A stretch of 64,000 nt of DNA from Desulfuromonadaceae bacterium (GCA_028712075.1 JAQTQX010000014.1:53231-117230); one strand, 5' to 3'. Numbered from the stretch's first letter, positions 31,601-38,245 are shown. Program-made: numbers and translations. The notes: generated by a model not told the origin, from the sequence alone.

Positions 31601-34600
31601 TGCCGGCGGGAACCTATACCGTTAAACTTTGCATCCCCTGGTCGGTAAATTCCGGTTACACTGCCAGCTGCACAACTGTTCCAACAACAATTATTGTTGG
31701 TCAGACCACAACCACCAGCATCACTATGCCTGCTACCGGCACAATTCGCGGCAGACTGCTGGCCTGGGACGGTACGCCGCTGGTCAACCGTTCGGTGACA
31801 CTGCAGGCATCCGGATTCAGCAGAAGTCTGAACACCGACAGTTCCGGCAATTTCGTTCATTCCGAGGTGCCGCCAGGATCATACGAACTGAGGGCCGTCG
31901 ACCCGGCCAACAGTAATACGAAATATGTCACCGTTACTGTGGCAGAGGGGGCGGAGGTCATTCAGGATATCCGGTTCCCGAAGAGTGGCACCATAAAGCT
32001 GAATACATTTTTTGCCGATGGCACCGCTTTTACCAGCGGCATGAACTACGGTACCGTTACTGTTACCGAGCAACCGGGTGATGCGGTTGTCTATACCTAT
32101 AACTATACTTTACCGAACGCCACGACATCGACATTCTACAGTGACGCACCGAACTTCAAGGTGGTGTACTCCTATCCAGCCTCCCAGCCGAACGGTTATC
32201 CAGCCACCCTGACCGCTGAAACCGTAATTCCCGGATTTACAACGTCCGGCGGCACAGCGCTCCCCGCAACGATCAACCTTGTCGCCAACAGGGCCAACAT
32301 GATGCTGACCCCGACCGGCGGTGACGGTCAGCCGGTCACGAGCGCCAACGTAACCATGCAGGCGGTTGATCCTGCTGACAGCACAAAAATCTGGAGTTCA
32401 TGCACCACCGGCAGCAACGGGGTCTGTTACCTCTACAATATCTGGGATATCGGAGCCGGAGTAAAGGTTCGGGCACTACTGAACAGCACTCTGGCTGCAG
32501 AAACCACAGTCAGAATTACCAATAATACAATAGTTAACGTCAATCTCCCGATGCCGTTCGATCCGATTATCTTCGCTAAAACCCTGTACGACGGTAACGG
32601 CAGTCAGTTCGATATCCAGAAGAACGGCAGCATCCTGTACGGCCGAAGTTATGTTTTTGAAAATTATTACACATCTTACCCCGGTGCCATGCTGTTGACA
32701 GTAGGCGGATCGGTATATTCCGGCCCTGCTGATTCGGTTGGTATCGCTGAAGATGGCGGTCGGGAACTGGTCAGCAAGCAGAGCAATGTCGCCGGTCTTG
32801 ATGTGACCCGGAAGACGTATGTGCCTGCCGATGGTTATTTTGCCCGCTATCTGGATATTTTCACCAACCCGGGCACGACCGATCTGACCGTAGATCTCTC
32901 GATGGACAGCAGGTTTACCTATTACCAATATTACAGTCCAGCCCAGTATGACTTTGCGGTAAGATCGACATCTGATCCGGCAATCTCGGATACGACGAGC
33001 ACCACCAGATCCTTGAACGGCACCACCTGGTCTGTTATCGACGACAGCTATCCGGTTGGCAATATGCCGGCTGTCGCATTCGTTTATGCAGACGCTGTTG
33101 AACATGCTCCTGCGGCAGTAAATTTCTACAGATATTCCTACCGTGACAACCCTTCGAGGATTAACACCCGATTCCAGTCGGTTACCGTCCCGGCCGGTAA
33201 ATCGGTAGCTCTCCTCAACTTCATGGTGCAGCAGCAAACAATTGATGCTGCAACCGCTTCTGCACAGCGCCTTGCACAGTTGCCGCCGGAAGCGATTGTT
33301 GGTATGTCTGCCGACGAGCGGGGGATGGTGCTCAACTTTGCGGTTCCCGCAGATGGTGTCAGTACGCTCGCGCCGCTGCCTCCGCTGAATGGAACGGTAA
33401 CCGGAACCATGAAGGATTTTGCCGGCCAGATACCGCCATCTTCCTACAGCAATTCCTCTGTTACCCTGAAGAGCTCAGTTCCGTATTATCCACTTGAACT
33501 GACTGCCTATCCGAATTCTGCAACCGGGGCCTTTACTTTTGCCATCAATAACGAAGAAGGAAGCTACCGAAGATTGCTGCCCATCGCCCCATTCACCTTG
33601 AAAGGGAGTTTCACCAGCTACTCATTGAGCGTAGCCTCAGATCCTGTTATCGGGACCTTTGCCAATGGCGATGTCACAGCGCAGCAGGACATAACCTTTG
33701 CATCTGCCGCAACGGTGGTGGCGATACTGACAAAGTTTGATGGCTCACCTGCAACCGGCGCGCGGGTGTATGTATCCAATCCGGAAACGCATAGCCATGA
33801 CTTCGCCGGCAGCGGCAATGTGTACAGCCGCACCTTCCTGCCGGCTGGAGACTATACGGTAAATGCCGAACTCCCGGCTCCTTCTCCTTCCAGCGGTACA
33901 ACTGTGCCGATAACCGGCCAGTTGACGGTTGTTGCCGGGCAGGAAAACAACATTGCGCTCACTTTCCCGCAACTCGGGAGCATCGGCGGTACAGTCAAGA
34001 GCTATAACGGCCTGCCGGTGTCAGGCAATTACGTGACGATCAAATCAAAGACCAATGCCAACGGCTTCTTCCGTTATCTTAATACCAGCACCGATGGCAC
34101 CTTTGCCTTTAACGACCTCCCGCCTGATACCTACGAGGTTCTGGTGCGCGACACAAACAACGGCTTCGATTATCCGTTCATAATTACGGTAGCGGCGGGC
34201 GAAACGATCAGCCGCGACTTCCAGTACACTCTGTTTGCCAGCGTTACCGGCAAGGTCTCGTTCCGCACTCCGATTGCCGGCACCTATCCTCGTTACGCCA
34301 CTATCGAGATTAGAGAGGTCGGCACCGGTCGTGTGGTCACTTCTGGTAGTAACAACAATTCGGAAACCTTCACCACTTCCAAATTTGCAGCGCCGGACCC
34401 CGGCAAGCAGTATGAACTGTATGCCGGGATAACCTATACAAATGGCAAGAAAGCTGAGGTGATTACGCCGCTTGCCGCCATCACCACGGTAAACCAAGTG
34501 ATCAATGCAGGCACCATCCCCCTGCCGTATGACCAAGGGATTGTGATTGTCGAGGTCAAGGACAGCCTCAATGCACTGTATACCAAGCAGGTGCGAGCCG

Positions 34601-36660
34601 ATATTCTCGAGTCTGACGGCACGATCCTGACGTACAACAACTTCACCGGCAGTTACAACTTCGGCACCATCTCTGCCGGCGAGACGTTGCTGACCGCCCG
34701 GGTCACCTATGACGGTACGACATATGATACTCCGTTCACGTTTGTTCCCAATGGCACCGTCACCGCCACGATTGTCATACCGGTATTTGATGGGACCCTG
34801 AGCGGCAACGTGTATGCTGCCGACGGAGCAACGCCGGTCAGTGGTGCGAACTACACACTGTACCGTGCCGACGGAACCACTCAGGTGCCCTGTTACACAT
34901 ATAGTTATTACAGCTATTATTACGGTTGGCAGACATACACCTACTACACCTGCAATACAGACGACAACGGCGCTTTCACTACCTCACCGTTTACCGTCAG
35001 TTCAGATGAACAGCTCATGATCCGTTTCACCCGATCGGATACCGGTACGATTGGCCACAACTTCAGCTACCCTTCAGGAACCACGGCAGCCACCCTGAAT
35101 ATTACTCTGCCGGTTTCGGTAATTAAGGGAACTGTCTACAGTGCTGACGGCATAACCCCGGTACAATATCCAACCACCTGGGTTGGCCAGCAGCAGTTGG
35201 ATGGCAGCACCAGCTACTACTACAGCAATGGCAGCGGCACAGAAACTGGTGAATTTGTCATGTTAGGGGTCCCTGCGGGTGACTTCACTCTGCATGCCAA
35301 CGATCCAAACTCAGGTCTTTCGGGTCAGGCAGGGCCGTTCACTCTGACCGATGTTGCCACCCCTGTGACCGGACTGACCGTCAACCTCGACGCATCCGGT
35401 TCGGTTTCCGGCACTGTAACAACTTATGGATCGCCCATGTCGTATGTGGATGTTATCCTTTACAGCGCATCGGCTGACTTTACCCTGTATACGTCTACAT
35501 CCTACGACGGGACGTATTCCTTCCCGACTGTGCCGCTTGGTGATTTTACGGTACAGGCACGGACAATGAACTCCGATGAATCATACTCGTACAGCCCGGT
35601 AGTCGCCGGGAACCTTGCTGCAGATGGAGATACAGCAAGCGTTGCCATTGATTTCTCGCTGCTGGCAACCATCAGTGGGGTAGTGTATGACAATGCGGAC
35701 AACTCGGTTGCAAACGCAACAGTCACAATAGTCAACAATACGGTAAACCGCACTTACACCGTTATAACCGACGACTACGGTTATTATGAGATATCCTTAG
35801 AGCCGGGTTCTCTCTCGATTTCGGTTTCAGCACTCGGCATGAGCGCATACAGCGACGTGATCCTGGGAGGGGGGGAAACAAGAAATGAATACCTGTACCT
35901 GAGTTTGTCGGTGAGTCTCTCCAATGGTTACGACCTCTATAGTCAGGCTTCAACTACGTCATATCTGTTCGATATACATGGAGGCGGACAATTGGATGAT
36001 GGCGGTGCCACCAACCCCGATCTGTCCGATGCCTACGACAGCGCCTATTACTTGTCGGTTAACGGAAATGATTTGACAGTAAACGAAGCAACCAAGGAAC
36101 TTTCTGACCGGCAGCTGGCCATCGGGCCGCAGGTAGATGGTGACCTGAGTTTTACGAGAAAACTCTTTGTACCGCAGCAGGGGGGCTATGCCCGCTTCCT
36201 CGATATGGTCACCAACAACGGTTCCACTGATCAGAATGTGGATATTAAGATCTACGGCAACCTCGGTTCAGACAGTAGCACGGTGTATTATAAACTTCCG
36301 GCAGACACCCTCAACAGCTATGCCGTTTCCTATGAAGGGTATTTAGACCCGGAACTCGGGCCGCAGTTTGACAGTGATCCCTCTCTTGCCCATGTGTATG
36401 CCGCCGGATCCGGGACAAGACCAACGACTACCGGCTTCCCCGATGCTGCGGGTACGGATGATTTTTCTTATTTATGGAGCGAAGTGCCTATTCCGGTCGG
36501 GGAGACCAGGTGCATTCTCCATTTTGCCGTACAACGCCAAACCCAGGACCTTGCTGGAGTTGATGCAAAATCATCCGAACTGACCAATTTCACTGATCCT
36601 AACATGTTCCAGGGGCTAACTGCTGAAGAGCAGGCGTGTATCATAAACTTTGTACAGTAA
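19687..36660 (+). CDS. Giant exported repeat protein (5,657 aa) with many carboxypeptidase-regulatory-like domains
   Basis: The signal peptide (MNRALKYIMMLSVMFQILGG, cleavage after ALA at 24) follows a GGGAG Shine-Dalgarno. A ~930-residue unique N-terminal part includes a CARDB-like stretch (~408-500). Next come about twelve carboxypeptidase-regulatory-like repeats of ~80-110 aa (pattern G-x-V-x-G-x-V ... DG-TP-x-x-G-A-x-V ... D-x-x-G-x-F-x-F-x-x-V-P-x-G-x-F), then two Big_5-like domains (PPEVTSSNPLPGEIHVPL ~2188; ~2296), Ig-like units (~2400-2800), and further regulatory-like repeats to the end. These are interrupted by three copies of a ~250-295-residue module (from ~3520, ~4290 and ~5411), the last forming the C-terminus. 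Tyr/Ser-rich segments (for example YYWDGSKYVYFYTAYY) stand out. No membrane anchor or known secretion signal is visible. The frame is open over 17 kb, so the gene is intact. Probably a surface fibre, adhesin or matrix protein; substrate unknown. Confidence 0.9.
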   Translation: MNRALKYIMMLSVMFQILGGAALAYEGRQLASEDIILYGMGLKVEPTMQTVPKNIATIVSAYLQVPTLPSGQIPPLPADATLKGTLRGPGLQQPLDLEVPANTPFNIPAFVTPGTYSLDNIRLVSGGEIMLRGAPESVTIEIIEKLLVTQVTARPLTAAEIREKGIVYDTSNFQAYNFTAAFAVEPGKEIKLDLPVLLPTLASTQDVSVPQVGLGTLPEAQLQSVSTIIPDSLKLAQTKIPNLTVSGFSLKMDKYAGNEFVVPPIPGVVVIPGDIGFLDQYFSVMLMVGNVAPAGSNLVVKDLKAEIFLPPGKDNVASSSDDPLAMANTESGPAPRIKAVVQPGADGKLGTADDVLSLSPGESGNAEYLVEGRREGSHTVEMEITGVLHGLPIGPVTVRGRAAGTVLVRNPTFTMTFTHPDVVAAGEEYTLDVTVTNTSAAPANLVSINLHQAQIGGADLVDPAKGSQEIETIMPGDSGTVSFDLRSKVSGKVFAATLDSDEHISGRFQLKTSIGELGVPLSPDSLVLPKESRFLPKTLRDAALGLLGKAYSVATAPAAALPADIRRFGKKIVWTRGIEVAQAGFRHTLGLVRPASEPPAGESLPDTALQLLYDFMGSNYSRLNEQYPTADALKFEQDDFTGFDELRRKSVRGDALASSVASLLLPDLLGMGGGEFQRYLSSKTAYRPAQISVLLDGNGAAPPVTMKLIDPIGRVLGGVDAKGKVSKEIPFSDFLPLKDGADARGELAIVSFPSDGVHKIRLTSLPGALPGTPFSLSVVAPDSNGVLQQRVFTGVTSNDLPTIELPAGSPATFTVEFAGAISSKQPTLSQSIPDPAPAVISVVQQAEADKVENDCGMWRFGRVVAALFSEEVTPASVQDRLARALITNFSMDDNQVVGVAMQPGNRIAFIALRDPVGPFVSRSLTFTGVADRLGQTINGQTVPVLATMTDPAAVISGGVLNPDGTALEGAEVRLFHLIETPSEIGCQSSWYGVSSKFTKTGAKYGWDYVLRGTNKITALDPANSEFREVLFTPARNGQNLNVDIVMLGRGTLRGKVLGEDGTTPLDKATLRVTSLTDGSEFGFTTDTTGNYVIPRVPVGNFLIEAVHLPTNSKAIQSGYMAQAGGVVDMNLTLFTEQIRKITVGYATVNGHVLNYDGATPATGLPVFAWYQDSSQPGVRCPEVPGPFGPVIPEECAVASAKTDSTGGYSFPEIPAGSYRMYSFNQATFQEGSARYIIAKDDTGTVNILLNGGFASINGFVKDSTGNPVAGAQVGGGVSLATTAADGSFRLIDVPVGRRTLVAVSQALGAKGQATLDISVPGVEYPATIVLEAQGAVFGTVRTQTGAAASGIDVYLISTCGGNPCVIGTSTTNTTGAYEITNVPVSGSEYKVSAFRPDLSDGNIAQVRVLFPGQKVRSDVNFKGAGGTVKGGIWNDNGNTPLAGKVSISALRVISASSGDKKIGLGFEHTQHLQIIDTSIENNQFTFNNVLVGPFVITAAGPFSPEPVTFAGEITTSGEVKQVDIRLTATSEVAGVVYAPDGATPVVNALVSYKSDEFRTICSDTDPMSAVSQSGDTVTINLDALSGEQSCTTIPQGIQNLTTRTDAQGRFSFPLVNAGKFTVLVEEYTGDVATGRTGSMTSTVAPGKITELSFRLNSRAPVKVTVFTHGGTQRVPGAKIKVEQSSRIGETSRPQYTADANGELMLTGIDALDEGSFTVLAESIDGFAGRSSGKIITDGTQVEVKVYLFDFTVTVKGTVFKQDGITPVRNAEVAISNGSGDLAFAVTNANGEYSQDYIPLGDLKISIFEAATGRRGFATATAYSTTPIVTVNVSEMPIGLVKGTIYQGGDLQPLARWIVTLRQNYPSGRGLTLQATTGLDGKFSFPGVAAGPFSITAHREGQTSMTATGNLTREGEIIDLPMVATLVKAQLGNIVGWIYHPDGSPAADSRVCLGYYCSEATTADGDGKFQYLDRPLGRETINAYSQNSTERGVAYANVPYAGGTGYVKIVMEGLGTVSGTVVDGASPVSGAKVSITKYPDAGCGNYICEAFTGTDGRFSFLKVPAGPFTVIAVDPSVASKKGSAGGTLNPGATADVTVAFTVTATLRLKSVYANGTPAPAVVVELKRTDGFVLYRETDQNGMLLLDAVPYGSYDLLLQDPASQGLAVIKGRQIAGDLDLTGTPIILDEAPPEVTSSNPLPGEIHVPLDRIITVTFSEPVQPGSVDTDTIILSTIEGKVNGTVALDAAGTVATFTLLGNVPLKDEQQYTLSVSGIRDLLGRVMVKNHLATFTTVDITPPSILSISPDPASPTGFPMDGVVRVQYSEPFDPSAFTGQAISMTGPAGAIEGRVDTILGNTGLVFTPKYALASETAYSIAILPITDLSGNSRPEQSYLVTSADRTAPKVLGLTPNRASVIENGSVDVMPTLSLNSDVAMVDWYLNGQPIQVSRISPFGFSFTAAPQFGKPGDMITVTAYATDTSGNRGSLADSATVQIPVTADQPPAVTLSVTSPTAGGTSFGNCIRVTVQVSATDDTGVTKAGYQAIGAVGADDCQPQAGIPPASGAFNFPVPVQTSASHDFSFYVSRSAAPGSLITVNAVVVDLKNQQTAATPVVISVLDKISPVVAFAGLSSGETVKPGQLITAVVSASDIGGITRLVFSANGAVISDRTLQSPMTSTAATFTWTVPATFTTQDQVRLGVTAYDAAGNSTEAPSVILPVADSTPPRVTIRTANSSFDIHPGQPVTVIVTAEDDTIVSSMDISGSGAFSYSDAAVFEPTGLAEKSFTINVPAGLTDGAQFTVAATATDAAANKSLPASLILVVRSLASVQLPESQLLAAGQVVNLAATLQQPAPAGGMTVELVTAGAVQVQPSTLVFAEGESSKSFTLTAIAGGISSVSARISGAVITAMNVTVRGGVVSGTAVTLADQPVAGAQVVINGITVTAGADGTFSAEAITGINVTVSAYDAANRLQGYFKGSMNQENGYLRNIKVVLTEAGSIKGSVMNADASAAAANVRVSLYTENDPNNELDTAFTAADGSFTFPQVQLGTYVLIASDTAGNHGRSTAYLTVSGAQVSVTVTFLGTGAINGLVRDASGSGIGGLLITMRNTHIFGSDSETAVSGVDGTFSFSGVKVGNFSLSTTDSVTGFGASTTGAVSTNGQTVNSTLTLSAYGSLEGHVYRADASSPAAGVTIRAGGLATTTDLQGFYRFEVLSLGVKAVTADDVAARSKAQTTANLQTHLETVTADITLSGTASLAITVRDVSLNPVAGATLSLSDGYGSLSATSDATGTAVFSHVLAGNFTATASKGNLHGSLTGTVADGAVLNITVDVAADPAATVTGKVLLPDGLTPAAGITVTLSSLDCRYSWYCTSTSLKTDGDGGFTFAGQKLNTYDLYVRDANNQLRAKVLDLILNTDGQTVNKTMTMVGLGTVDGRVLMPNSGNGAANMLVTVQGKNPDFGTTASVRTNAGGYYQVERIPAGTVNVTTGDTSQLLLGEATGIMTGDGATLTLDIALLSNAITMPQTLKDGNIQQYDIQGDGTIRYGQNSIFYSNNPSDLGGAALEITAAGTVTAFPKLTAGTKELANRQYVLRPTSATVDGLTVTRKVYVPQEGYFARYLEIIDNPTTDTKNVTLKVKSSFRNDAYSYNYYWDGSKYVYFYTAYYPFSVNSTSSGDTELQSGQGGDQWAVIDNNNYPSGYNYAIQNRIASVWGGTGAAVTNSQSELVPWSQGINNTYNSASLQNSWALTVQPGERVALMHFLVQEPTVDAAKAGAQRLAQLPPEALAGLSQDDLLAIKNFSVPLDGSSSLSAMPSLTGNVTVNLKDGTGAPIAQALNLSLKSDNPVYTKTVTASNQTCGYVGYNWVCSVTQQANFVSNLYSESPSIGIPQGPFTVTASITMGNTKVEKTIAGDFHSGLSTATVDLQFSDTGNLGGALKSSNGNLVTNGTLTLLTTGGSQLTTQSITGGSYSISLLPAGTYTVKLCIPWSVNSGYTASCTTVPTTIIVGQTTTTSITMPATGTIRGRLLAWDGTPLVNRSVTLQASGFSRSLNTDSSGNFVHSEVPPGSYELRAVDPANSNTKYVTVTVAEGAEVIQDIRFPKSGTIKLNTFFADGTAFTSGMNYGTVTVTEQPGDAVVYTYNYTLPNATTSTFYSDAPNFKVVYSYPASQPNGYPATLTAETVIPGFTTSGGTALPATINLVANRANMMLTPTGGDGQPVTSANVTMQAVDPADSTKIWSSCTTGSNGVCYLYNIWDIGAGVKVRALLNSTLAAETTVRITNNTIVNVNLPMPFDPIIFAKTLYDGNGSQFDIQKNGSILYGRSYVFENYYTSYPGAMLLTVGGSVYSGPADSVGIAEDGGRELVSKQSNVAGLDVTRKTYVPADGYFARYLDIFTNPGTTDLTVDLSMDSRFTYYQYYSPAQYDFAVRSTSDPAISDTTSTTRSLNGTTWSVIDDSYPVGNMPAVAFVYADAVEHAPAAVNFYRYSYRDNPSRINTRFQSVTVPAGKSVALLNFMVQQQTIDAATASAQRLAQLPPEAIVGMSADERGMVLNFAVPADGVSTLAPLPPLNGTVTGTMKDFAGQIPPSSYSNSSVTLKSSVPYYPLELTAYPNSATGAFTFAINNEEGSYRRLLPIAPFTLKGSFTSYSLSVASDPVIGTFANGDVTAQQDITFASAATVVAILTKFDGSPATGARVYVSNPETHSHDFAGSGNVYSRTFLPAGDYTVNAELPAPSPSSGTTVPITGQLTVVAGQENNIALTFPQLGSIGGTVKSYNGLPVSGNYVTIKSKTNANGFFRYLNTSTDGTFAFNDLPPDTYEVLVRDTNNGFDYPFIITVAAGETISRDFQYTLFASVTGKVSFRTPIAGTYPRYATIEIREVGTGRVVTSGSNNNSETFTTSKFAAPDPGKQYELYAGITYTNGKKAEVITPLAAITTVNQVINAGTIPLPYDQGIVIVEVKDSLNALYTKQVRADILESDGTILTYNNFTGSYNFGTISAGETLLTARVTYDGTTYDTPFTFVPNGTVTATIVIPVFDGTLSGNVYAADGATPVSGANYTLYRADGTTQVPCYTYSYYSYYYGWQTYTYYTCNTDDNGAFTTSPFTVSSDEQLMIRFTRSDTGTIGHNFSYPSGTTAATLNITLPVSVIKGTVYSADGITPVQYPTTWVGQQQLDGSTSYYYSNGSGTETGEFVMLGVPAGDFTLHANDPNSGLSGQAGPFTLTDVATPVTGLTVNLDASGSVSGTVTTYGSPMSYVDVILYSASADFTLYTSTSYDGTYSFPTVPLGDFTVQARTMNSDESYSYSPVVAGNLAADGDTASVAIDFSLLATISGVVYDNADNSVANATVTIVNNTVNRTYTVITDDYGYYEISLEPGSLSISVSALGMSAYSDVILGGGETRNEYLYLSLSVSLSNGYDLYSQASTTSYLFDIHGGGQLDDGGATNPDLSDAYDSAYYLSVNGNDLTVNEATKELSDRQLAIGPQVDGDLSFTRKLFVPQQGGYARFLDMVTNNGSTDQNVDIKIYGNLGSDSSTVYYKLPADTLNSYAVSYEGYLDPELGPQFDSDPSLAHVYAAGSGTRPTTTGFPDAAGTDDFSYLWSEVPIPVGETRCILHFAVQRQTQDLAGVDAKSSELTNFTDPNMFQGLTAEEQACIINFVQ
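30244..31128 (+). repeat. Module copy 1 inside the 5,657-aa protein
   Basis: Residues ~3520-3814. It opens with MPQTLKDGNIQQYDIQGDG and contains the shared core KELANRQYV ... TRKVYVPQEGYFARYLEI, then a Tyr/Asn-rich part, and closes with VDAAKAGAQRLAQLPPEA and DLLAIKNFSVP. Compare with the copies starting near 32554 and 35917. Confidence 0.75.
32554..33390 (+). repeat. Module copy 2 inside the 5,657-aa protein
   Basis: Residues ~4290-4568. It opens with FAKTLYDGNGSQFDIQKNG and has the core RELVSKQSN ... TRKTYVPADGYFARYLDI. It closes with IDAATASAQRLAQLPPEA and ERGMVLNFAVP, very close to copy 1. Confidence 0.75.
35917..36657 (+). repeat. Module copy 3, forming the C-terminus of the 5,657-aa protein
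   Basis: Residues ~5411-5657. It opens with LSNGYDLYSQASTTSYLFD and has the core KELSDRQLA ... TRKLFVPQQGGYARFLDM, ending with LTAEEQACIINFVQ just before the stop. It is more divergent than copies 1 and 2 and lacks the RLAQLPPEA string, but keeps FAVQRQTQDLAGVDA at the matching place. Confidence 0.65.
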
Positions 36661-36675
36661 GAGAAAGGTAGTGAT

Positions 36676-37158
36676 ATGAGACTATTTTGTGCGGCTTTGA
36701 TTCTGGTGCTTGCCGTAGGGGTGAGAGTCGCTACGGCTGCACCGCTGCAAAAACTTCCGACGCTAACTCTAGTTTCCTCAACCGGTGAGGCCGTTACAGA
36801 CGTGCAGCTGCCGGTCCCCGGAAAATGGCTCCTGATCTATCTGTCTGGAGAGACCAAGGGTGACCGCAATCTGCTGAACATGCTGCAGGGTCTGCAGGAA
36901 CTGGCGACCGGGGAAAAGGTGACCCTGGTTGTAGCAGGTGCGAAACAGGGAGAACTCGACAATCTGATTAAGAAAAACGAGAAACTCCTCATGTTCAGAT
37001 GGCTCGGTGATGCAGATCGCTCGGCGGCAAAGGCACTGCAGCTGGCTGGGTCAGCAACGGTTATGGGGATGAACGGGCCTGCTATTGGATGGACTGTCGC
37101 CGGTACCGGCAAGGACAAAAAGGTACTGAGATCTCAGCTTGTTGACTGGGTGAAATAA
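36676..37158 (+). CDS. Small exported thioredoxin-fold-like protein without a CxxC
   Basis: The 160-aa product has a signal peptide (MRLFCAALILVLAVGVRVAT) and begins 15 nt after the stop of the 5,657-aa gene, with GAGAAAGG as Shine-Dalgarno, so it is surely co-transcribed. The mature part (LPTLTLVSSTGEAVT ... KWLLIYLSGETKGDRNLLN ... VTLVVAG) follows the layout of TlpA/redoxin-type thioredoxin folds. The place where CxxC normally stands reads SGETKGDR, and the mature protein has no cysteine at all, so it cannot be a disulfide oxidoreductase. It may be a non-catalytic binding or folding partner of the giant proteins. The fold assignment is tentative. Confidence 0.7.
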   Translation: MRLFCAALILVLAVGVRVATAAPLQKLPTLTLVSSTGEAVTDVQLPVPGKWLLIYLSGETKGDRNLLNMLQGLQELATGEKVTLVVAGAKQGELDNLIKKNEKLLMFRWLGDADRSAAKALQLAGSATVMGMNGPAIGWTVAGTGKDKKVLRSQLVDWVK

Positions 37159-37200
37159 TCCCATAAAATAATTTGACATCACCGCGGTGGTATACATGCA

Positions 37201-37255
37201 ACGGGCACCTGGCGTGTTGTCGCTACAGTGCGACACATTAGGTGTCCGTTTTTTC
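37201..37255 (+). terminator. Intrinsic terminator closing the giant-protein operon
   Basis: ACGGGCACCT (37201-37210) pairs with AGGTGTCCGT (37240-37249) with one G-U pair. The inner part TGTTGTCGC / GCGACACA continues the stem with one bulge around a short loop, and a run of six T residues follows (37249-37254). It lies 42 nt after the stop of the small exported protein. Confidence 0.82.
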
Positions 37256-37345
37256 AGATCTCATCAAATGAAAAGTATCAATTCCTGTACTCGGGCAACC
37301 AAAACCGGTTGCGTGACGGCTCCCTACTGTGATACGAAGAACCCC

Positions 37346-38197
37346 ATGAGCGAAGAGAAAGTTGTCCCCTTTATTGAACATCTGGTGGAACTGCGCAAGC
37401 GGTTGGTCATCATCGTAATTGCGGTAGTGGTTGGCATGGGCGTTGCCTGGAATTTTTCCAACGACCTGCTCAAATTCGTCGAAAAGCCGCTGACCGGCAA
37501 AACCTATCTGACCGAGATAAAGAAGGACGTCTATCTCAAGGTCAAACAGCTTGCACCGTCGATGTACACCCGCTACAAGCTTGACCAGGAAATTATCGCA
37601 CCGCAAAAGCAGCGCGTTCTCAATTACAGCGCACCGCTGGAGCCTTTTTTTATTCAGTGCAAAATCTCAATGCTGGCCGGATTTGTCATGGTACTGCCGA
37701 TTGTTTTTTATCAGCTCTGGCTGTTTATCGCCCCCGGACTGACGAAAAAAGAGCGGCGCCTGGTGGTTCCATTCGTATGCGCCGCCTCGTTGACTTTCTG
37801 TGTCGGCGCAATGTTTTTCCTGGTTATCATCTGGCCGGTCATCATCAACTTTTCACTCTCCTACGAAGCGGAAGGGTTGCAAAGCTGGTTCAACATCAGC
37901 GCGTATGTCAATTTCTGCCTGCGCCTGATTCTGATGTTCGGCCTGATTTTTGAGCTGCCTGTCCTGACTCTGCTCCTTTCCCGCTTTGGCATTGTAAGCT
38001 ACCAGTTTCTGGCGCCAAAACGGAAATACGCACTGCTTGCCAGCTCAATAATTGCCGCCTTCCATGCTGACCTCATCACCATGTTTGTTATTATGATTCC
38101 GCTCTATCTCATGTATGAAATAAGTGTATGGGTTGCGCTGATTTTCGGGAAAAAAAAGCGGGAGGTTGAGGACGAACTACCGGGGCAAACCGCGTAA
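37346..38197 (+). CDS. tatC: Sec-independent protein translocase subunit TatC
   Basis: TatC is the twin-arginine signal receptor of the Tat export machinery in the inner membrane. The 283-aa product starts MSEEKVVPFIEHLVELRKRL, the family's N-terminal signature. Earlier in-frame starts (from 37187) would run through the preceding terminator and add 53 unrelated residues. Six membrane segments are visible, with the conserved LPIVFYQLWLFIAPGLTKKE block after the first periplasmic loop and KRKYALLASSIIAAF later. The first periplasmic loop is about 35 residues longer than in E. coli (KTYLTEIKKDVYLKVKQ through RVLNYSAPLEPFF). No tatA or tatB is adjacent. The Shine-Dalgarno is weak (GAAGAA). Confidence 0.94.
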   Translation: MSEEKVVPFIEHLVELRKRLVIIVIAVVVGMGVAWNFSNDLLKFVEKPLTGKTYLTEIKKDVYLKVKQLAPSMYTRYKLDQEIIAPQKQRVLNYSAPLEPFFIQCKISMLAGFVMVLPIVFYQLWLFIAPGLTKKERRLVVPFVCAASLTFCVGAMFFLVIIWPVIINFSLSYEAEGLQSWFNISAYVNFCLRLILMFGLIFELPVLTLLLSRFGIVSYQFLAPKRKYALLASSIIAAFHADLITMFVIMIPLYLMYEISVWVALIFGKKKREVEDELPGQTA

Positions 38198-38216
38198 TCC
38201 ACCCTGCAAATTCCTG

Positions 38217-38245
38217 TTGACATCTCTCAGCAAAACCCATAAAAG
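38217..38245 (+). promoter_or_regulatory. Sigma-70 promoter for the Rrf2-family regulator
   Basis: TTGACA (38217-38222), a 17-nt spacer, then TAAAAG (38240-38245) as a modest -10. The -10 overlaps the dyad thought to be the regulator's own operator. Confidence 0.5.

Noticed and set aside
37171..37200. TTGACA ... TATACA promoter-like pair before tatC
   Set aside because: The spacer is only 12 nt, and the operon terminator follows directly.
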